From contig NZ_CP081848.1 in assembly GCF_018982885.2 (NCBI RefSeq), positions 1,364,001-1,428,000 of the forward strand: 64,000 nt of DNA. The letters are read 5' to 3'. The position numbers and the translations under genes are program-made. Positions 9,180-18,387 of this stretch are shown here, piece after piece. Below the pieces are notes generated by a model. The model was given only the letters and a program-made list of their open reading frames with translations, did no database searches and had not been told where the DNA came from. The stretch's first letter is position 1, and each line of letters starts with the position of its first letter. Source of the DNA: Polymorphobacter megasporae. GTDB lineage: Bacteria > Pseudomonadota > Alphaproteobacteria > Sphingomonadales > Sphingomonadaceae.

Positions 9180-9365
9180 CTGTCCTACACGCCGGCATTG
9201 CGCCTAGCGTCGCCGCTATCGAGTCGCCACCGGGCGGCGTCATCGTTCTTGCTCATGGTGAGGGGAGGCCGCATTGCACCGAGCAGACGTGCAAGCGGGC
9301 AGTGAGAACGGTGAAGCAGAGAAAGCGCAAAACACCGTCGTTTGTGTGAACTTAATCTGAACTTA
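9180..9365 (+). repeat. Dispersed intergenic element, copy A
   Basis: One of three related intergenic segments. It opens with CTGTCCTACA (9180-9189), has the middle block GTTCTTGCTCATGG (9245 onward) and ends with a direct repeat TGAACTTA (9347-9354 and 9358-9365), period 11. The same blocks occur in the same order and nearly the same spacing at 28995-29195 (+) and 36705-36897 (-). This copy is the most diverged. It occupies most of the gene-free stretch 9083-9411, between the ends of two minus-strand genes. It may be a structured RNA gene, a non-autonomous mobile repeat or a regulatory module; the sequence alone does not decide. Confidence 0.55.
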
Positions 9366-9411
9366 GCAACCAAATGCACCAGAACGGCTAATTTTGTGGA
9401 CTGGTCCTGTA

Positions 9412-11832
9412 TCAGTCGAGCCGCATCGCCGCTTCCGCCAGCGCATCCGCCTCGATCAGCAGTGCATCGTCGGCCGCGCCGAACACGCGCTCCTTGCCGG
9501 CTTCGAGCAGGACCGGCACCGCGAGCGGGGAGACGCGGTCGAGGACGCGGTGGACGAGATGCGTCTGCGACCTCTCGAGCAGCCCGGCAAGACGTCCGAT
9601 GTCGGTGATCTTTGACCGCGCGTCGGTCCATGCCGCGGTCAGCAGCAGATGGTCGGGCTCGTGCCGCCGGAGGACGTCGTAGATCAGGTCGCTCGAAAAC
9701 GTCACCTGCTTGCCGGTCTTGTGCTGTCCCGGATGGACCCGGTCGATCAGCCCCGCGATCACCGCGACCTCGCGGAACGCCCGCCGCAGGAACGGCGACC
9801 CGGCGATCCATTCGGCAAGCTCGTCTTCGAAAACGTCGGGTGAGAACAACGGCTTGGGGTCGCTGACCGGGTTCAGGCTCCATGTCGCCACCATGTAGTC
9901 GCTGCCGACGAAGCCGAGCGGGGCAAGCCCGGCTTTTTCCATCCGCTGGGTCAGGAGCATGCCGAGCGTCTGGTGGGCGTTGCGCCCCTCGAAGCCATAC
10001 GCGACCATGTAGTTTCGCCCGTCCGCCGGGAAGGTCTCGACGAGCAGGTCGTCCATCCCCGGCAGCGACGACCGCTGGCGCTGGATGTCGAGCCATTCGC
10101 AGACGTCGGGCGGCATCTCGGCCCAGCGTTCGGGGGTGTTGAACAACCCGCGCACCCGCCGCGCGAGGTTGGTCGACAGCGGCATCCGCCCGCCGACATA
10201 GGTCGGCACGCGCGGGTCACCCTTGCCGAGCTTGACGAACAGGTCGGGGCCGTCAAAGCCGGTGACTTCAAGGACTTGCCCCGCGAACATGAAGCTGTCG
10301 CCGATGCGGAGCTGGCTGGCGAACCACTCCTCGACCTTGCCGAAGCTTCGCCCCCGTCCGCGCCCCGCCTTGCCATAGACGACATTCAAGGCCGCCGCCT
10401 CGACGATCGTCCCGGCATTCAAGCGGTGCTGCGCCGCCATCCGCGGATGGCTGACGCGGTACAGCCCATCGGGGCCGAGCGTCAGCCGTTTGTACCGTTC
10501 ATAAGCACGTAGCGCGTAACCGCCCGACTCGATGAAGCCGAGGGTGCGGTCGAACTCGGCGCGGGGCAGCCCGGCGTAGGGGGCGGACGACCGCACCTCG
10601 TCGTACATCGCGTCCGCCGCGAACGGGGCCGAGCAGGCGCACGCCATCAAATGCTGGGCGAGGACGTCGACCCCGCCGGGGCGAAACAGGTCGACGTCGA
10701 GCTCATGCGCCTCGACCGCGTCGCGCGCCGCGAGGCTTTCGAGATACTCGAAGCGGTTGCCGGGGACGACAACCGCCTCCGACGCCTCGTCCATCCGGTG
10801 GTTGGCGCGGCCGATGCGCTGGAGCAAACGGGACGATCCCTTCGGCGCGCCCATCTGGACGACGAGGTCGACGTCGCCCCAGTCGATGCCGAGGTCGAGG
10901 CTCGCGGTCGCGACGATCGCGCGCAGCCGCCCTGTCGCCATCGCGTTCTCGACCTTGCGTCGCGCCTCGGGACTGAGCGAGCCGTGGTGGATGCCGATCG
11001 GGAAGGAAGCGTCGTTTTCCGCCCACAGGTCGCGGAAGATCAGCTCGGCGACCGCGCGGGTGTTGACGAAGACGATGGTCAGCTTGTAGCGGGCGATCAG
11101 CTTGATCACCTCGCGCGCCGCATAGCGCCCGTTGTGCCCTGCCCACGGGATGCGCCCGTCGGGGACGAGGATGTCGACGTGCGGCTCGGCCCCCGGGTCG
11201 CCGTGGACGAGGCGGACGCTCGCGGCATCGGCATCGGGGGCGAGCCAGCCCTGATACGCCTCGGGGTCGGCGATCGTCGCCGACAGTGCGACGCGGCGGA
11301 GGTTGGGGCTGAGCGCCTGGAGCCGCGCCATCGCGAGGTTGAGGATGTCGCCGCGCTTGGTCGTCGCAAAGGCATGGACCTCGTCGACGATCACCGTCTT
11401 GAGTTGCCCAAGCATCCGGTCGGCGTCGGGGTAGCTGATCAGCAATGACAGCGACTCCGGCGTCGTCAGCAGGATCTGCGGCGGCCGCTCGCGCTGGCGG
11501 GCCTTGCGGTCGGACGGCGTATCCCCGGTCCGCGTCTCGACCCGGATATCGAGCCCCATCTCGGCGATCGGGTTGAGCAGGTTGCGCTGGACGTCGACCG
11601 CGAGCGCCTTCAACGGCGAGACGTAGAGCGTGTGCAGCCCCTCGACCGGCTCCGCGATCAGCTCGGCAAGGCTCGGCAGGAACCCGGCCAGCGTCTTGCC
11701 CGACCCCGTCGGCGCGACGAGCAACGCATGCTCCCCGGCGCGGGCGGCGGCGAGCATCTCGAGTTGGTGCCGCCGCACACCCCAGCCGCGCGTGGCGAAC
11801 CAGTCGAGAATCGGGGCGGGCAGCGGCGGCAT
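9412..11832 (-). CDS. Ligase-associated DNA damage response DEXH-box helicase (Lhr family)
   Basis: 806 residues. Superfamily 2 helicase motifs appear in order: APTGSGKT at 40-47, TTPESL near 124, DEVH at 150-153, SAT near 184, IVFVNTRAVAE, and QRIGRANH further on, followed by an Lhr-type winged-helix and C-terminal region. It matches the shorter Lhr subgroup annotated as ligase-associated DEXH-box helicase (TIGR04121), which normally sits with an exonuclease, an ATP-dependent DNA ligase and often a phosphoesterase, and is thought to act in DNA repair. Here the exonuclease lies at 12661, facing away, and no ligase is in the window. The last coding bases run close to repeat A. Confidence 0.92.
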   Translation of the reverse strand: MPPLPAPILDWFATRGWGVRRHQLEMLAAARAGEHALLVAPTGSGKTLAGFLPSLAELIAEPVEGLHTLYVSPLKALAVDVQRNLLNPIAEMGLDIRVETRTGDTPSDRKARQRERPPQILLTTPESLSLLISYPDADRMLGQLKTVIVDEVHAFATTKRGDILNLAMARLQALSPNLRRVALSATIADPEAYQGWLAPDADAASVRLVHGDPGAEPHVDILVPDGRIPWAGHNGRYAAREVIKLIARYKLTIVFVNTRAVAELIFRDLWAENDASFPIGIHHGSLSPEARRKVENAMATGRLRAIVATASLDLGIDWGDVDLVVQMGAPKGSSRLLQRIGRANHRMDEASEAVVVPGNRFEYLESLAARDAVEAHELDVDLFRPGGVDVLAQHLMACACSAPFAADAMYDEVRSSAPYAGLPRAEFDRTLGFIESGGYALRAYERYKRLTLGPDGLYRVSHPRMAAQHRLNAGTIVEAAALNVVYGKAGRGRGRSFGKVEEWFASQLRIGDSFMFAGQVLEVTGFDGPDLFVKLGKGDPRVPTYVGGRMPLSTNLARRVRGLFNTPERWAEMPPDVCEWLDIQRQRSSLPGMDDLLVETFPADGRNYMVAYGFEGRNAHQTLGMLLTQRMEKAGLAPLGFVGSDYMVATWSLNPVSDPKPLFSPDVFEDELAEWIAGSPFLRRAFREVAVIAGLIDRVHPGQHKTGKQVTFSSDLIYDVLRRHEPDHLLLTAAWTDARSKITDIGRLAGLLERSQTHLVHRVLDRVSPLAVPVLLEAGKERVFGAADDALLIEADALAEAAMRLD

Positions 11833-11892
11833 CGCAACCGATATAGGAGCAACCGCCGCCGGTTACGCCACCGCCGCGCTTCGGCCCTTGCG

Positions 11893-12537
11893 TCAGGCGA
11901 TCGCGGTGCGCGTCCGGCGACGGGCTGCAAAGCCGACCATGCCGAAGCCGGCGATCATCAGCGCCCAGGCGGCGGGTTCGGGCACGGCTGCGGTCGCGCC
12001 CTCGACGGTGATGCGGACGCCGGTGTCGCTGAACGAAGCCCAGTCGTCGGAGAAGAACGACCGGAACAGCGTCGGCGAACCCGACGGCGTATTCTCGTAA
12101 CCCAGGCCAGCGTAGCCCGTCGCGCCGAACTGGCCCGAACCGAAGATCACGCCGTAGGTCCCCGCCGAAAGCGTCAGCGGCAGCGGCGCGACAAGGTCCT
12201 GCGTCGCGCCGGTCACGGCGAAGACGACATGGCCGAGGCTGATGTCGGCGAGGTCGGTCGACTTGCCGGCGGGGAACGCCGCGCGGGAAGACAGCGGCAC
12301 GATCGCGCCGAAGATGTTGCCGCCGGGAAAGCCACCGAATTGCGCCCCGATGCCGGTGATCGCGGTGGTCCGGCCGAGCGTGAACACCGCGCCCATGAAG
12401 TTGTTTTCGCTCAAAATATATTCGCCGCTGTCGACGCCGGAGTAAGCCGCGCTCTGGTAGATCACCAGGGCGTCGGCCGGGACCGCGGCGAGCATGCCGA
12501 GCGCGACGACGAGGCCGCGGGTGAATCCAAAGGTCAT
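11893..12537 (-). CDS. PEP-CTERM sorting domain protein
   Basis: 214 residues. An N-terminal signal peptide (about residues 1-24) is followed by a beta-rich extracellular region and a C-terminal sorting signal: VPEPAAWALMIAGFGMVG, then an Arg cluster. This Pro-Glu-Pro / helix / basic-tail layout is the PEP-CTERM signal recognised by exosortase, which anchors or releases proteins at the cell surface in exopolysaccharide-producing Gram-negative bacteria. No exosortase gene is in the window. It sits alone between the helicase and exonuclease genes, on the helicase strand and 60 bases upstream of it. The specific role is unknown. Confidence 0.9.
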   Translation of the reverse strand: MTFGFTRGLVVALGMLAAVPADALVIYQSAAYSGVDSGEYILSENNFMGAVFTLGRTTAITGIGAQFGGFPGGNIFGAIVPLSSRAAFPAGKSTDLADISLGHVVFAVTGATQDLVAPLPLTLSAGTYGVIFGSGQFGATGYAGLGYENTPSGSPTLFRSFFSDDWASFSDTGVRITVEGATAAVPEPAAWALMIAGFGMVGFAARRRTRTAIA

Positions 12538-12660
12538 GCTGTCGCTCCAAGCGTAGTTAACAGACCGCAGCGTTAGCTACCGAACGTTACGGTTGTGCGA
12601 CGATACCGCCACGGCTGGACCGGTGGCGGGCTCGGCGGGGGCGGCCTATATATTCGCCTT

Positions 12661-13656
12661 ATGCCCGCAGGTTCATGGCTCCAGCCCCACCCCGAGGGCA
12701 TCTACGTCGCTCCCGGCGACTTCTGGATCGATCCGTCGAGCCCGAAGCCGTCGGCGCTCGTCACCCACGGCCACGCCGACCATGCCCGCGGTGGGCACGG
12801 CAAGGTGCTGGCGACCGCCGAAACGCTGGCGATCATGGACGTGCGTTACGGCGAGCAGGTCGGGCAGAAGGCGGCTTACGGCGAAAGCATCCGCGTCGGC
12901 GACGTCACCGCGACCTTCGTCCCCGCCGGCCACGTCCTCGGCTCGGCGCAGATCGTTCTCGACCATAATGGCGAGCGGATCGTCGTGTCGGGCGACTACA
13001 AGCGCCGCGCCGACCCGACCTGCGCCGCGTTCGAGCCGGTGCCGTGCGACATCTTCGTCACCGAGGCGACCTTCGGCCTGCCGGTCTTCCGCCACCCCGA
13101 CACCGGGCAGGAGATCGCCAAGGTCCTGACCGCGCTCAGCCACAACCCCGAACGCTGCGTCGTCATCGGCGCGTATGCGCTCGGCAAGGCGCAGCGGGTG
13201 ATCGCCGAGCTGCGCCAGTTGGGTCACGACGCGCCGATCTACCTCCATGGCGCGGTCCAGCGGCTGTGCGACCTGTACGTCGCGCTCGGGGTCGACCTCG
13301 GCGACCTGCGACCCGCGGCCGGATTGAAGGCCGCCGACCTCAAGGGCAGCGTCGTCATCGCCCCGCCGTCGGCGCTTAACGACCGTTGGAGCCGCCGCCT
13401 GCCCGACCCGATTACCGCGATGGCGTCGGGCTGGATGCGGGTGCGCCAGCGCGCGGTCCAGCGCCAGGTCGAACTACCGCTCATCATCTCCGACCACGCC
13501 GACTGGGACGAGCTGACGACAACCTGCACCGAACTCGCGCCGAACGAGGTGTGGGTGACGCACGGGCGCGAGGAGGCGCTGGTCCATTGGTGTCAGACGC
13601 GGCAGATGCGGGCGCGAGCGCTCGATCTGGTGGGGTTCGACGACGAGGACGACTAG
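12661..13656 (+). CDS. Ligase-associated DNA damage response exonuclease (metallo-beta-lactamase fold)
   Basis: 331 residues. The HxHxDH zinc motif (THGHADHA, residues 35-42) and further metal ligands such as PAGHVLGSAQI and SGDYKR identify a metallo-beta-lactamase/beta-CASP nuclease related to SNM1 and mRNA 3'-end processing factors; the subgroup is the ligase-associated exonuclease (TIGR04122). It should trim DNA ends for a ligase. The start at 12661 aligns with the family N-terminus; the frame is open further upstream. A TATATT lies only a few bases before the ATG, so the transcript could have a very short leader. Divergent from the PEP-CTERM gene. Confidence 0.92.
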   Translation: MPAGSWLQPHPEGIYVAPGDFWIDPSSPKPSALVTHGHADHARGGHGKVLATAETLAIMDVRYGEQVGQKAAYGESIRVGDVTATFVPAGHVLGSAQIVLDHNGERIVVSGDYKRRADPTCAAFEPVPCDIFVTEATFGLPVFRHPDTGQEIAKVLTALSHNPERCVVIGAYALGKAQRVIAELRQLGHDAPIYLHGAVQRLCDLYVALGVDLGDLRPAAGLKAADLKGSVVIAPPSALNDRWSRRLPDPITAMASGWMRVRQRAVQRQVELPLIISDHADWDELTTTCTELAPNEVWVTHGREEALVHWCQTRQMRARALDLVGFDDEDD

Positions 13657-13657
13657 C

Positions 13658-13682
13658 TCCTCCCCCGAAGCAAAGGGGAGGA
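13658..13682. terminator. Bidirectional stem-loop between convergent genes
   Basis: TCCTCCCC (13658-13665) pairs perfectly with GGGGAGGA (13675-13682) around a 9-base loop, in the 39-base gap between the convergent exonuclease and Old Yellow Enzyme genes. It is short and has no strong U-run, so it is a plausible but not proven terminator for both. Confidence 0.5.
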
Positions 13683-13695
13683 ACCAGGCGCTAGC

Positions 13696-14796
13696 TCAGA
13701 CCAATGTCGCCAGCGCGCCGCGGTCGAAGTCCTTCAGCTCGCCCATCCGCCCGTCGCGGACTTTTTCCGCCCAGTCGGGATCGACGATCAATGCGCGGCC
13801 GACCGCGACGAGGTCGAACTCGTCCTTCTCCAGCCGCTCGAGCAGATTGTCGAGCGACGCCGGCTGCGACTGCTCGCCGCCAAAGCCCGCGACGAACTCG
13901 CCCGACAGGCCGACCGAGCCGACGGTGATCGTCGGCTTGCCGGTTAGCTTCTTCGCCCAGCCGGCAAAATTGAGTCCCTCGTCGCCGTCGATCTCGGCGA
14001 ACTCGGGCTCCCAGAAGCGGCGCTGCGAGCAATGGAAGACGTCCGCCCCGGCCTCGGCGAGGGGGTTGAGCCATGCCGCCAGCGCGTCGGGGGTGGCGGC
14101 GAGCTTGACGGTGAAGTCCTGCTGCTTCCACTGCGACAGGCGGATGATTAGCGGTAGGTCGCCGATCGCCGCCTTGACCGCCTTGACGACTTCACCGGCA
14201 AAGCGCGCGCGTTCGGGCAGCGCGCCGTTCCAGCCGTCGTCGCGGACATTGGTCCCCTCCCAGAAGAACTGGTCGATCAGGTAGCCGTGTGCGCCGTGGA
14301 GTTCGACCGCGTCGAAGCCGATGCGCTTGGCGTCGGCGGCGGCCTGCGCGAAGGCGGCGATCGTGTCGGCGATATCGGCGTCGGACATCGCATTGCCGTA
14401 CGCCTTGCCCGGGCGGAGCAGCCCGGACGGGCCCTCGGCGTCGTGCTTGTAGTCGGGCAGCGTCGGATTCTTCATCGCGCCGACGTGCCACAGCTGCGGC
14501 GCGATCTTGCCGTGCGCGCCGTGGACCGCGTCGACGACCTTGCCCCAGCCGCCGAGCGCCGCTTCACCGTGAAACACCGGCACGTTGGGGTCGTTGAGCG
14601 ACCCGGCACGATTGACCCCGGTGCCTTCGGTGACGATCAGCCCGACCTGCCCCTCGGCGCGCCGCTGGTAATATTCGGCGACGTTCGCACCGGGCACCCC
14701 GCCGGGCGAGAACGACCGCGTCATCGGCGCCATGACGATCCGGTTGGGCAGGTGCAGCCCGGCCATGTCGAACGGGCGGAAAAGCGGGTTGGTCAT
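13696..14796 (-). CDS. NADH:flavin oxidoreductase / Old Yellow Enzyme (alkene reductase)
   Basis: 366 residues, an FMN-dependent TIM-barrel of the NemA/OYE family. Visible family features are NRIVMAPMTRS at the N-terminus, ELHGAHGYLIDQF with the substrate-proximal His, the QLWHVGA region, and C-terminal phosphate-binding stretches GSVGLSGEF and VAVGRALIVDPDW. Members reduce activated C=C bonds or nitro compounds using NAD(P)H. The start at 14796 fits the family N-terminus (MTNPLFRPFDMAGL); the frame extends further without homology. It is divergent from the copper ATPase gene with about 150 bases between them. Substrate unknown. Confidence 0.9.
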   Translation of the reverse strand: MTNPLFRPFDMAGLHLPNRIVMAPMTRSFSPGGVPGANVAEYYQRRAEGQVGLIVTEGTGVNRAGSLNDPNVPVFHGEAALGGWGKVVDAVHGAHGKIAPQLWHVGAMKNPTLPDYKHDAEGPSGLLRPGKAYGNAMSDADIADTIAAFAQAAADAKRIGFDAVELHGAHGYLIDQFFWEGTNVRDDGWNGALPERARFAGEVVKAVKAAIGDLPLIIRLSQWKQQDFTVKLAATPDALAAWLNPLAEAGADVFHCSQRRFWEPEFAEIDGDEGLNFAGWAKKLTGKPTITVGSVGLSGEFVAGFGGEQSQPASLDNLLERLEKDEFDLVAVGRALIVDPDWAEKVRDGRMGELKDFDRGALATLV

Positions 14797-14947
14797 CGGG
14801 CAGGCTCCGGTTGCGATGGCCCGCATTAGGCGATGGTTGACGGGCGCGGCAAGTGCGGCGCGGCGAAGGATTTCTTGAGTGCCGCGCACTTTACGGACCT
14901 GCGCGCGGCGCACCTCGGTTATACCCTTGGATCGAAGGACAATTGCC

Positions 14948-17290
14948 ATGACCGGCGCGCGACTTGACGATCACGCGGCACATCCGGCGGAGCTCGCGGC
15001 GAGCGGCGCTGCCACCGTCAAGGACCCGGTCTGCGGCATGACCGTCGATCCGGCGGCATCGCCGCATCATGCCGCGTACCACGAGCAGACCTATCATTTT
15101 TGCAGCGCCGGCTGCCGGACGAAGTTCGTCGCCGGTCCCGCCAAATACCTCGGTGCGCCGCGAGAAGCGTCGGCGGCACCCGGTGCGGTCTGGACCTGCC
15201 CGATGCATCCCGAGATTCGTCGCGACAAACCGGGGAGCTGTCCGATCTGCGGCATGGCGCTCGAACCGGCGGAGCCATCGCTCGACGACGGCCCTAATCC
15301 CGAACTGGTCGACTTCACCCGGCGGCTCTGGTTCACGGGCGTTCTCGCCGTGCCGCTGCTGGTCGTCTCGATGGGTGCCGAGATGTTCGGCTGGCACCTT
15401 TTCGACGCGCGCACTTCGGCATGGGTTCAGCTCGCTCTGTCCGCGCCGATCGTCCTTTGGGCAGGGTGGCCGTTCTTTGCGCGGGGGTGGACGTCGGTCG
15501 TCACCCGGCACCTCAACATGTTCACGCTGATCGCGATCGGGGTGGGTGCCGCCTTTCTCTATAGCCTCGCCGCGACGCTGGTTCCGGGCGTGTTCCCGTC
15601 GGCGTTCCGGATGCACGGGGCGGTCCCGGTCTACTACGAGGCGGCAGGCGTCGTCGTGACGCTCGTCCTGCTTGGCCAGGTGCTCGAACTCCGCGCGCGG
15701 GCTGCGACCGGCCGCGCGATCGGCGCATTGCTCGACCTCGCCCCCAAGACCGCACATCGGCTGGCCGCCGATGGCAGTGAGTCCGAAGTCGCGCTCGCCG
15801 AGGTGCGCACCGGCGACCGGCTCCGCATCCGCCCCGGCGAAGCGATCCCGGTCGACGGCATCGTTATCGACGGACGCTCGGCGGTCGATGAGTCGATGCT
15901 GACGGGCGAGCCCGCGCCGGTCGAGAAGTTTGCCGCCGCTGCGCTTACCGGCGGGACGGTCAACGGCACCGGCAGCCTCGTCATGGAGACGCGCGCCGTC
16001 GGGGCCGACACGATGCTGGCCCGGATCGTCCGGATGGTCGCCGACGCGCAGCGCAGCCGCGCCCCGATTCAGGCCGTTGCCGACCGCGTCGCGGGCTGGT
16101 TCGTCCCCGCCGTCGTGCTCGTCTCGGTCATCACTTTCGTCGTCTGGAGCCTCGTCGGACCCGAACCGCGGATGGGCCACGCCCTGCTCAATGCGATCGC
16201 GGTCCTGATCATCGCCTGCCCGTGCGCGCTCGGACTGGCGACGCCGATGTCGATCATGGTCGCCGCCGGGCGCGGGGCGCAGGCGGGCGTGCTGATCAAG
16301 AACGCCGAGGCGTTGCAGGCGTTCGACACGGTCGACACGCTGGTCGTCGACAAGACCGGAACGCTGACCGAGGGCAAGCCCCGCCTCACCGCCACCGAGC
16401 CGGTACCCGGCTTCACCGCCGAGCAACTGCTCGCCGCCGCGGCCGCCGTCGAGGCGCAGTCGGAGCACCCGCTCGCCCGCGCCATCGTCGGCGCTGCACG
16501 TGAGCAGCAGCTGGCGTTCGGCACCGTCGCGGACTTCGCCTCGCAGACCGGGCTCGGCGTCAGCGCCACCGTCGATGGCGTTCCGGTCGTGCTCGGCAAC
16601 ACTGCGCAGATGACGCGCGTCGGGGTCGATCCGTCGCCGCTCGAAGCCGCCGCCGACGCGCAGCGCCAGACCGGCGCGGGCACGCTGTTCGTCGCCATCG
16701 GCGGCAGGCTCGCCGGGTTTCTCGCCGTCGCCGATCCGGTTCGCGGCAACGTCCGCGAGGCGATCACCGCGCTCCGCGACGACGGTCTTCGCATCATCAT
16801 GCTGACCGGCGACAACCTGACCACGGCGAACGCGGTCGCAACCGCGGTCGGCGGCCTCGACGAGGTTCGCGCCGGGCTTGCGCCGGAGGACAAGGCGCGG
16901 ATCGTCGGCGAGCTCAAGGCACAGGGCCGCCGCGTCGCGATGGCGGGCGACGGCATCAACGACGCGCCAGCGTTGGCAGCCGCCGACGTCGGGCTGGCGA
17001 TGGGCACCGGCACCGACGTCGCGATCGAGAGCGCGGGCATGACACTGACCGGCGGCGACATCTCGGCGATCGTGCGAGCGCGCACGCTGTCGAGAGCGAC
17101 GATGCGCAACATTCGCCAGAACCTGTTCTTCTCGTTCGTGTTCAACGGCATCGGCGTGCCGGTGGCGGCTGGAGTGCTTTACCCCGTCGCGGGCATTCTC
17201 CTGTCGCCGATGTTCGCCGGGGCGGCGATGGCGCTGTCGTCGTTGACCGTCGTGCTCAATGCGCTGCGCCTCAACGCCGTGAAGCTCTGA
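14948..17290 (+). CDS. copA: Copper-translocating P-type ATPase with YHS and metal-binding N-terminus
   Basis: 780 residues, P1B-type ATPase. Order: YHS domain (DPVCGM at about 26-31, with FCSAGC), a heavy-metal-binding HMBD segment (CPMHPEI then CPICGMAL, about 80-105), eight predicted membrane helices, TGEP actuator motif, CPC ion-binding motif near residue 424, DKTGT phosphorylation site near 468, and [10 protein letters not shown] near 667. CPC implies Cu(I) export. It lacks the classic CxxC HMA domain; YHS and HMBD stand in for it. AAGGA precedes the ATG. The 150-base region upstream shows GC-rich direct/inverted patches but no clear CueR palindrome, so regulation is not resolved. Confidence 0.93.
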   Translation: MTGARLDDHAAHPAELAASGAATVKDPVCGMTVDPAASPHHAAYHEQTYHFCSAGCRTKFVAGPAKYLGAPREASAAPGAVWTCPMHPEIRRDKPGSCPICGMALEPAEPSLDDGPNPELVDFTRRLWFTGVLAVPLLVVSMGAEMFGWHLFDARTSAWVQLALSAPIVLWAGWPFFARGWTSVVTRHLNMFTLIAIGVGAAFLYSLAATLVPGVFPSAFRMHGAVPVYYEAAGVVVTLVLLGQVLELRARAATGRAIGALLDLAPKTAHRLAADGSESEVALAEVRTGDRLRIRPGEAIPVDGIVIDGRSAVDESMLTGEPAPVEKFAAAALTGGTVNGTGSLVMETRAVGADTMLARIVRMVADAQRSRAPIQAVADRVAGWFVPAVVLVSVITFVVWSLVGPEPRMGHALLNAIAVLIIACPCALGLATPMSIMVAAGRGAQAGVLIKNAEALQAFDTVDTLVVDKTGTLTEGKPRLTATEPVPGFTAEQLLAAAAAVEAQSEHPLARAIVGAAREQQLAFGTVADFASQTGLGVSATVDGVPVVLGNTAQMTRVGVDPSPLEAAADAQRQTGAGTLFVAIGGRLAGFLAVADPVRGNVREAITALRDDGLRIIMLTGDNLTTANAVATAVGGLDEVRAGLAPEDKARIVGELKAQGRRVAMAGDGINDAPALAAADVGLAMGTGTDVAIESAGMTLTGGDISAIVRARTLSRATMRNIRQNLFFSFVFNGIGVPVAAGVLYPVAGILLSPMFAGAAMALSSLTVVLNALRLNAVKL

Positions 17291-17412
17291 CAGGCCCGGA
17301 GCAACGCGTTTAGTGTAAGCTCGGGCGACTTAGGCAATCTGCGGCTTCGGAAGTCCACGTCGCCAACGACGCCTGGGACGACCGCATTTGCCACTCAGGC
17401 GCCAGCATCGGC

Positions 17413-18387
17413 CTATCGCAGATCGTCGATTCGGAGCCCGCTCTCGCCCGACGCCTGCCGTCGTTTCGCTTCGTGGTTGGCCTGCGGCTTGACGAAGATC
17501 GCCGACACCTCGGGGTGGTGGTCGCGGATGCGGCGCTCGAGATCGATCACCGCCGCCTCGATTTCCGGCGTCCGCAGCGCGTCGTCGAATTCGAGACTGA
17601 GGGTGACGACGACCTGGTCGGGGGCGAGCTGGATCGTCGCAACGCCGTTCGCCCGGTCGACCCCGGCGGTCTCATGCGCGAGCCGCAAGACCGCCGTACT
17701 CAGCGCGGGGTCGGCGCGCTCGCCGATCAGCAGCGCCTTCGACTCGCGCGCGAGCAGTGCAGCGACGACGGCGAGGATCAGCCCGATCAGCAGGCTCGCC
17801 GCGCCGTCCCAGCGCGGATCGCCGGTGACGACCGCGAGCCCCGAACCGGCGGCGGCAACGGCGATCCCGGTCAGGGCCGCTGAATCCTCGAACAGCACCA
17901 TGAACGACGGCGGGTCCTTCGACCGGCGGAACGCCTGCCAGATCGTCAGTCCGCCCTGCTTCGAGCGGAATTCGCGGAAGGCGACGAACCACGACGCCCC
18001 CTCGAAAACCGCCGAAACCCCGAGCACGCCGAAGACCAGCGCGGGCGAACTGATCGGCTCGGGGTGAAGCAGGTGCGCAACGCCCTCGTAGACCGAGACG
18101 CCGGCTCCGACCGCGAAGATCAGCAGCGCGACGACGAAGCTCCAGAAGTACAGCTCGCGGCCGTAGCCGAGCGGGTGGTCGGCGTCGGGTTTCCGCGCGC
18201 TGCGCTTCATGCCGTACAGCAGCAGCACCTCGTTGATCGTGTCGACGAGGCTGTGTACCCCCTCGGACAGCATCGCCGACGATCCGCTGATCGCCGCCGC
18301 GATGAACTTGACGACGGCGATCGCGAGATTGCCCGCAAGCGCCGCCCAGACAACGACGGTGCTGCCCGATTTAGCGCCCGACTTCAC
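17413..18387 (-). CDS. Cation diffusion facilitator (CDF) family transporter
   Basis: 324 residues with about five to six membrane helices. The helix 2 stretch SSAMLSEGVHSLVDTINEVL carries the metal-binding site (here SEGVHS/D pattern), followed by a basic ADHPLGYGRE segment as in FieF/ZitB-like exporters, and a C-terminal cytoplasmic domain containing SLEFDD and a VSAIFVKPQ strand. It should export Zn2+, Fe2+ or related ions against protons. The GTG at 18387 overlaps the pgl stop (GTGA) and removes a spurious N-terminal extension. It is the third gene of the unit cfa-like - pgl - CDF, all joined by four-base overlaps. Confidence 0.88.
   Translation of the reverse strand: MKSGAKSGSTVVVWAALAGNLAIAVVKFIAAAISGSSAMLSEGVHSLVDTINEVLLLYGMKRSARKPDADHPLGYGRELYFWSFVVALLIFAVGAGVSVYEGVAHLLHPEPISSPALVFGVLGVSAVFEGASWFVAFREFRSKQGGLTIWQAFRRSKDPPSFMVLFEDSAALTGIAVAAAGSGLAVVTGDPRWDGAASLLIGLILAVVAALLARESKALLIGERADPALSTAVLRLAHETAGVDRANGVATIQLAPDQVVVTLSLEFDDALRTPEIEAAVIDLERRIRDHHPEVSAIFVKPQANHEAKRRQASGESGLRIDDLR

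Noticed and set aside
14797-14947. Possible CueR-type operator ahead of the copper ATPase
   Set aside because: No convincing dyad symmetry or proper promoter spacing could be seen, only GC-rich patches.
17179-17394. Minus-strand ORF after copA
   Set aside because: Overlaps the copA coding end, no ribosome site or recognised features. The TTTAGTGTAAGCTC at 17310 faintly resembles the element end but lacks the other blocks.
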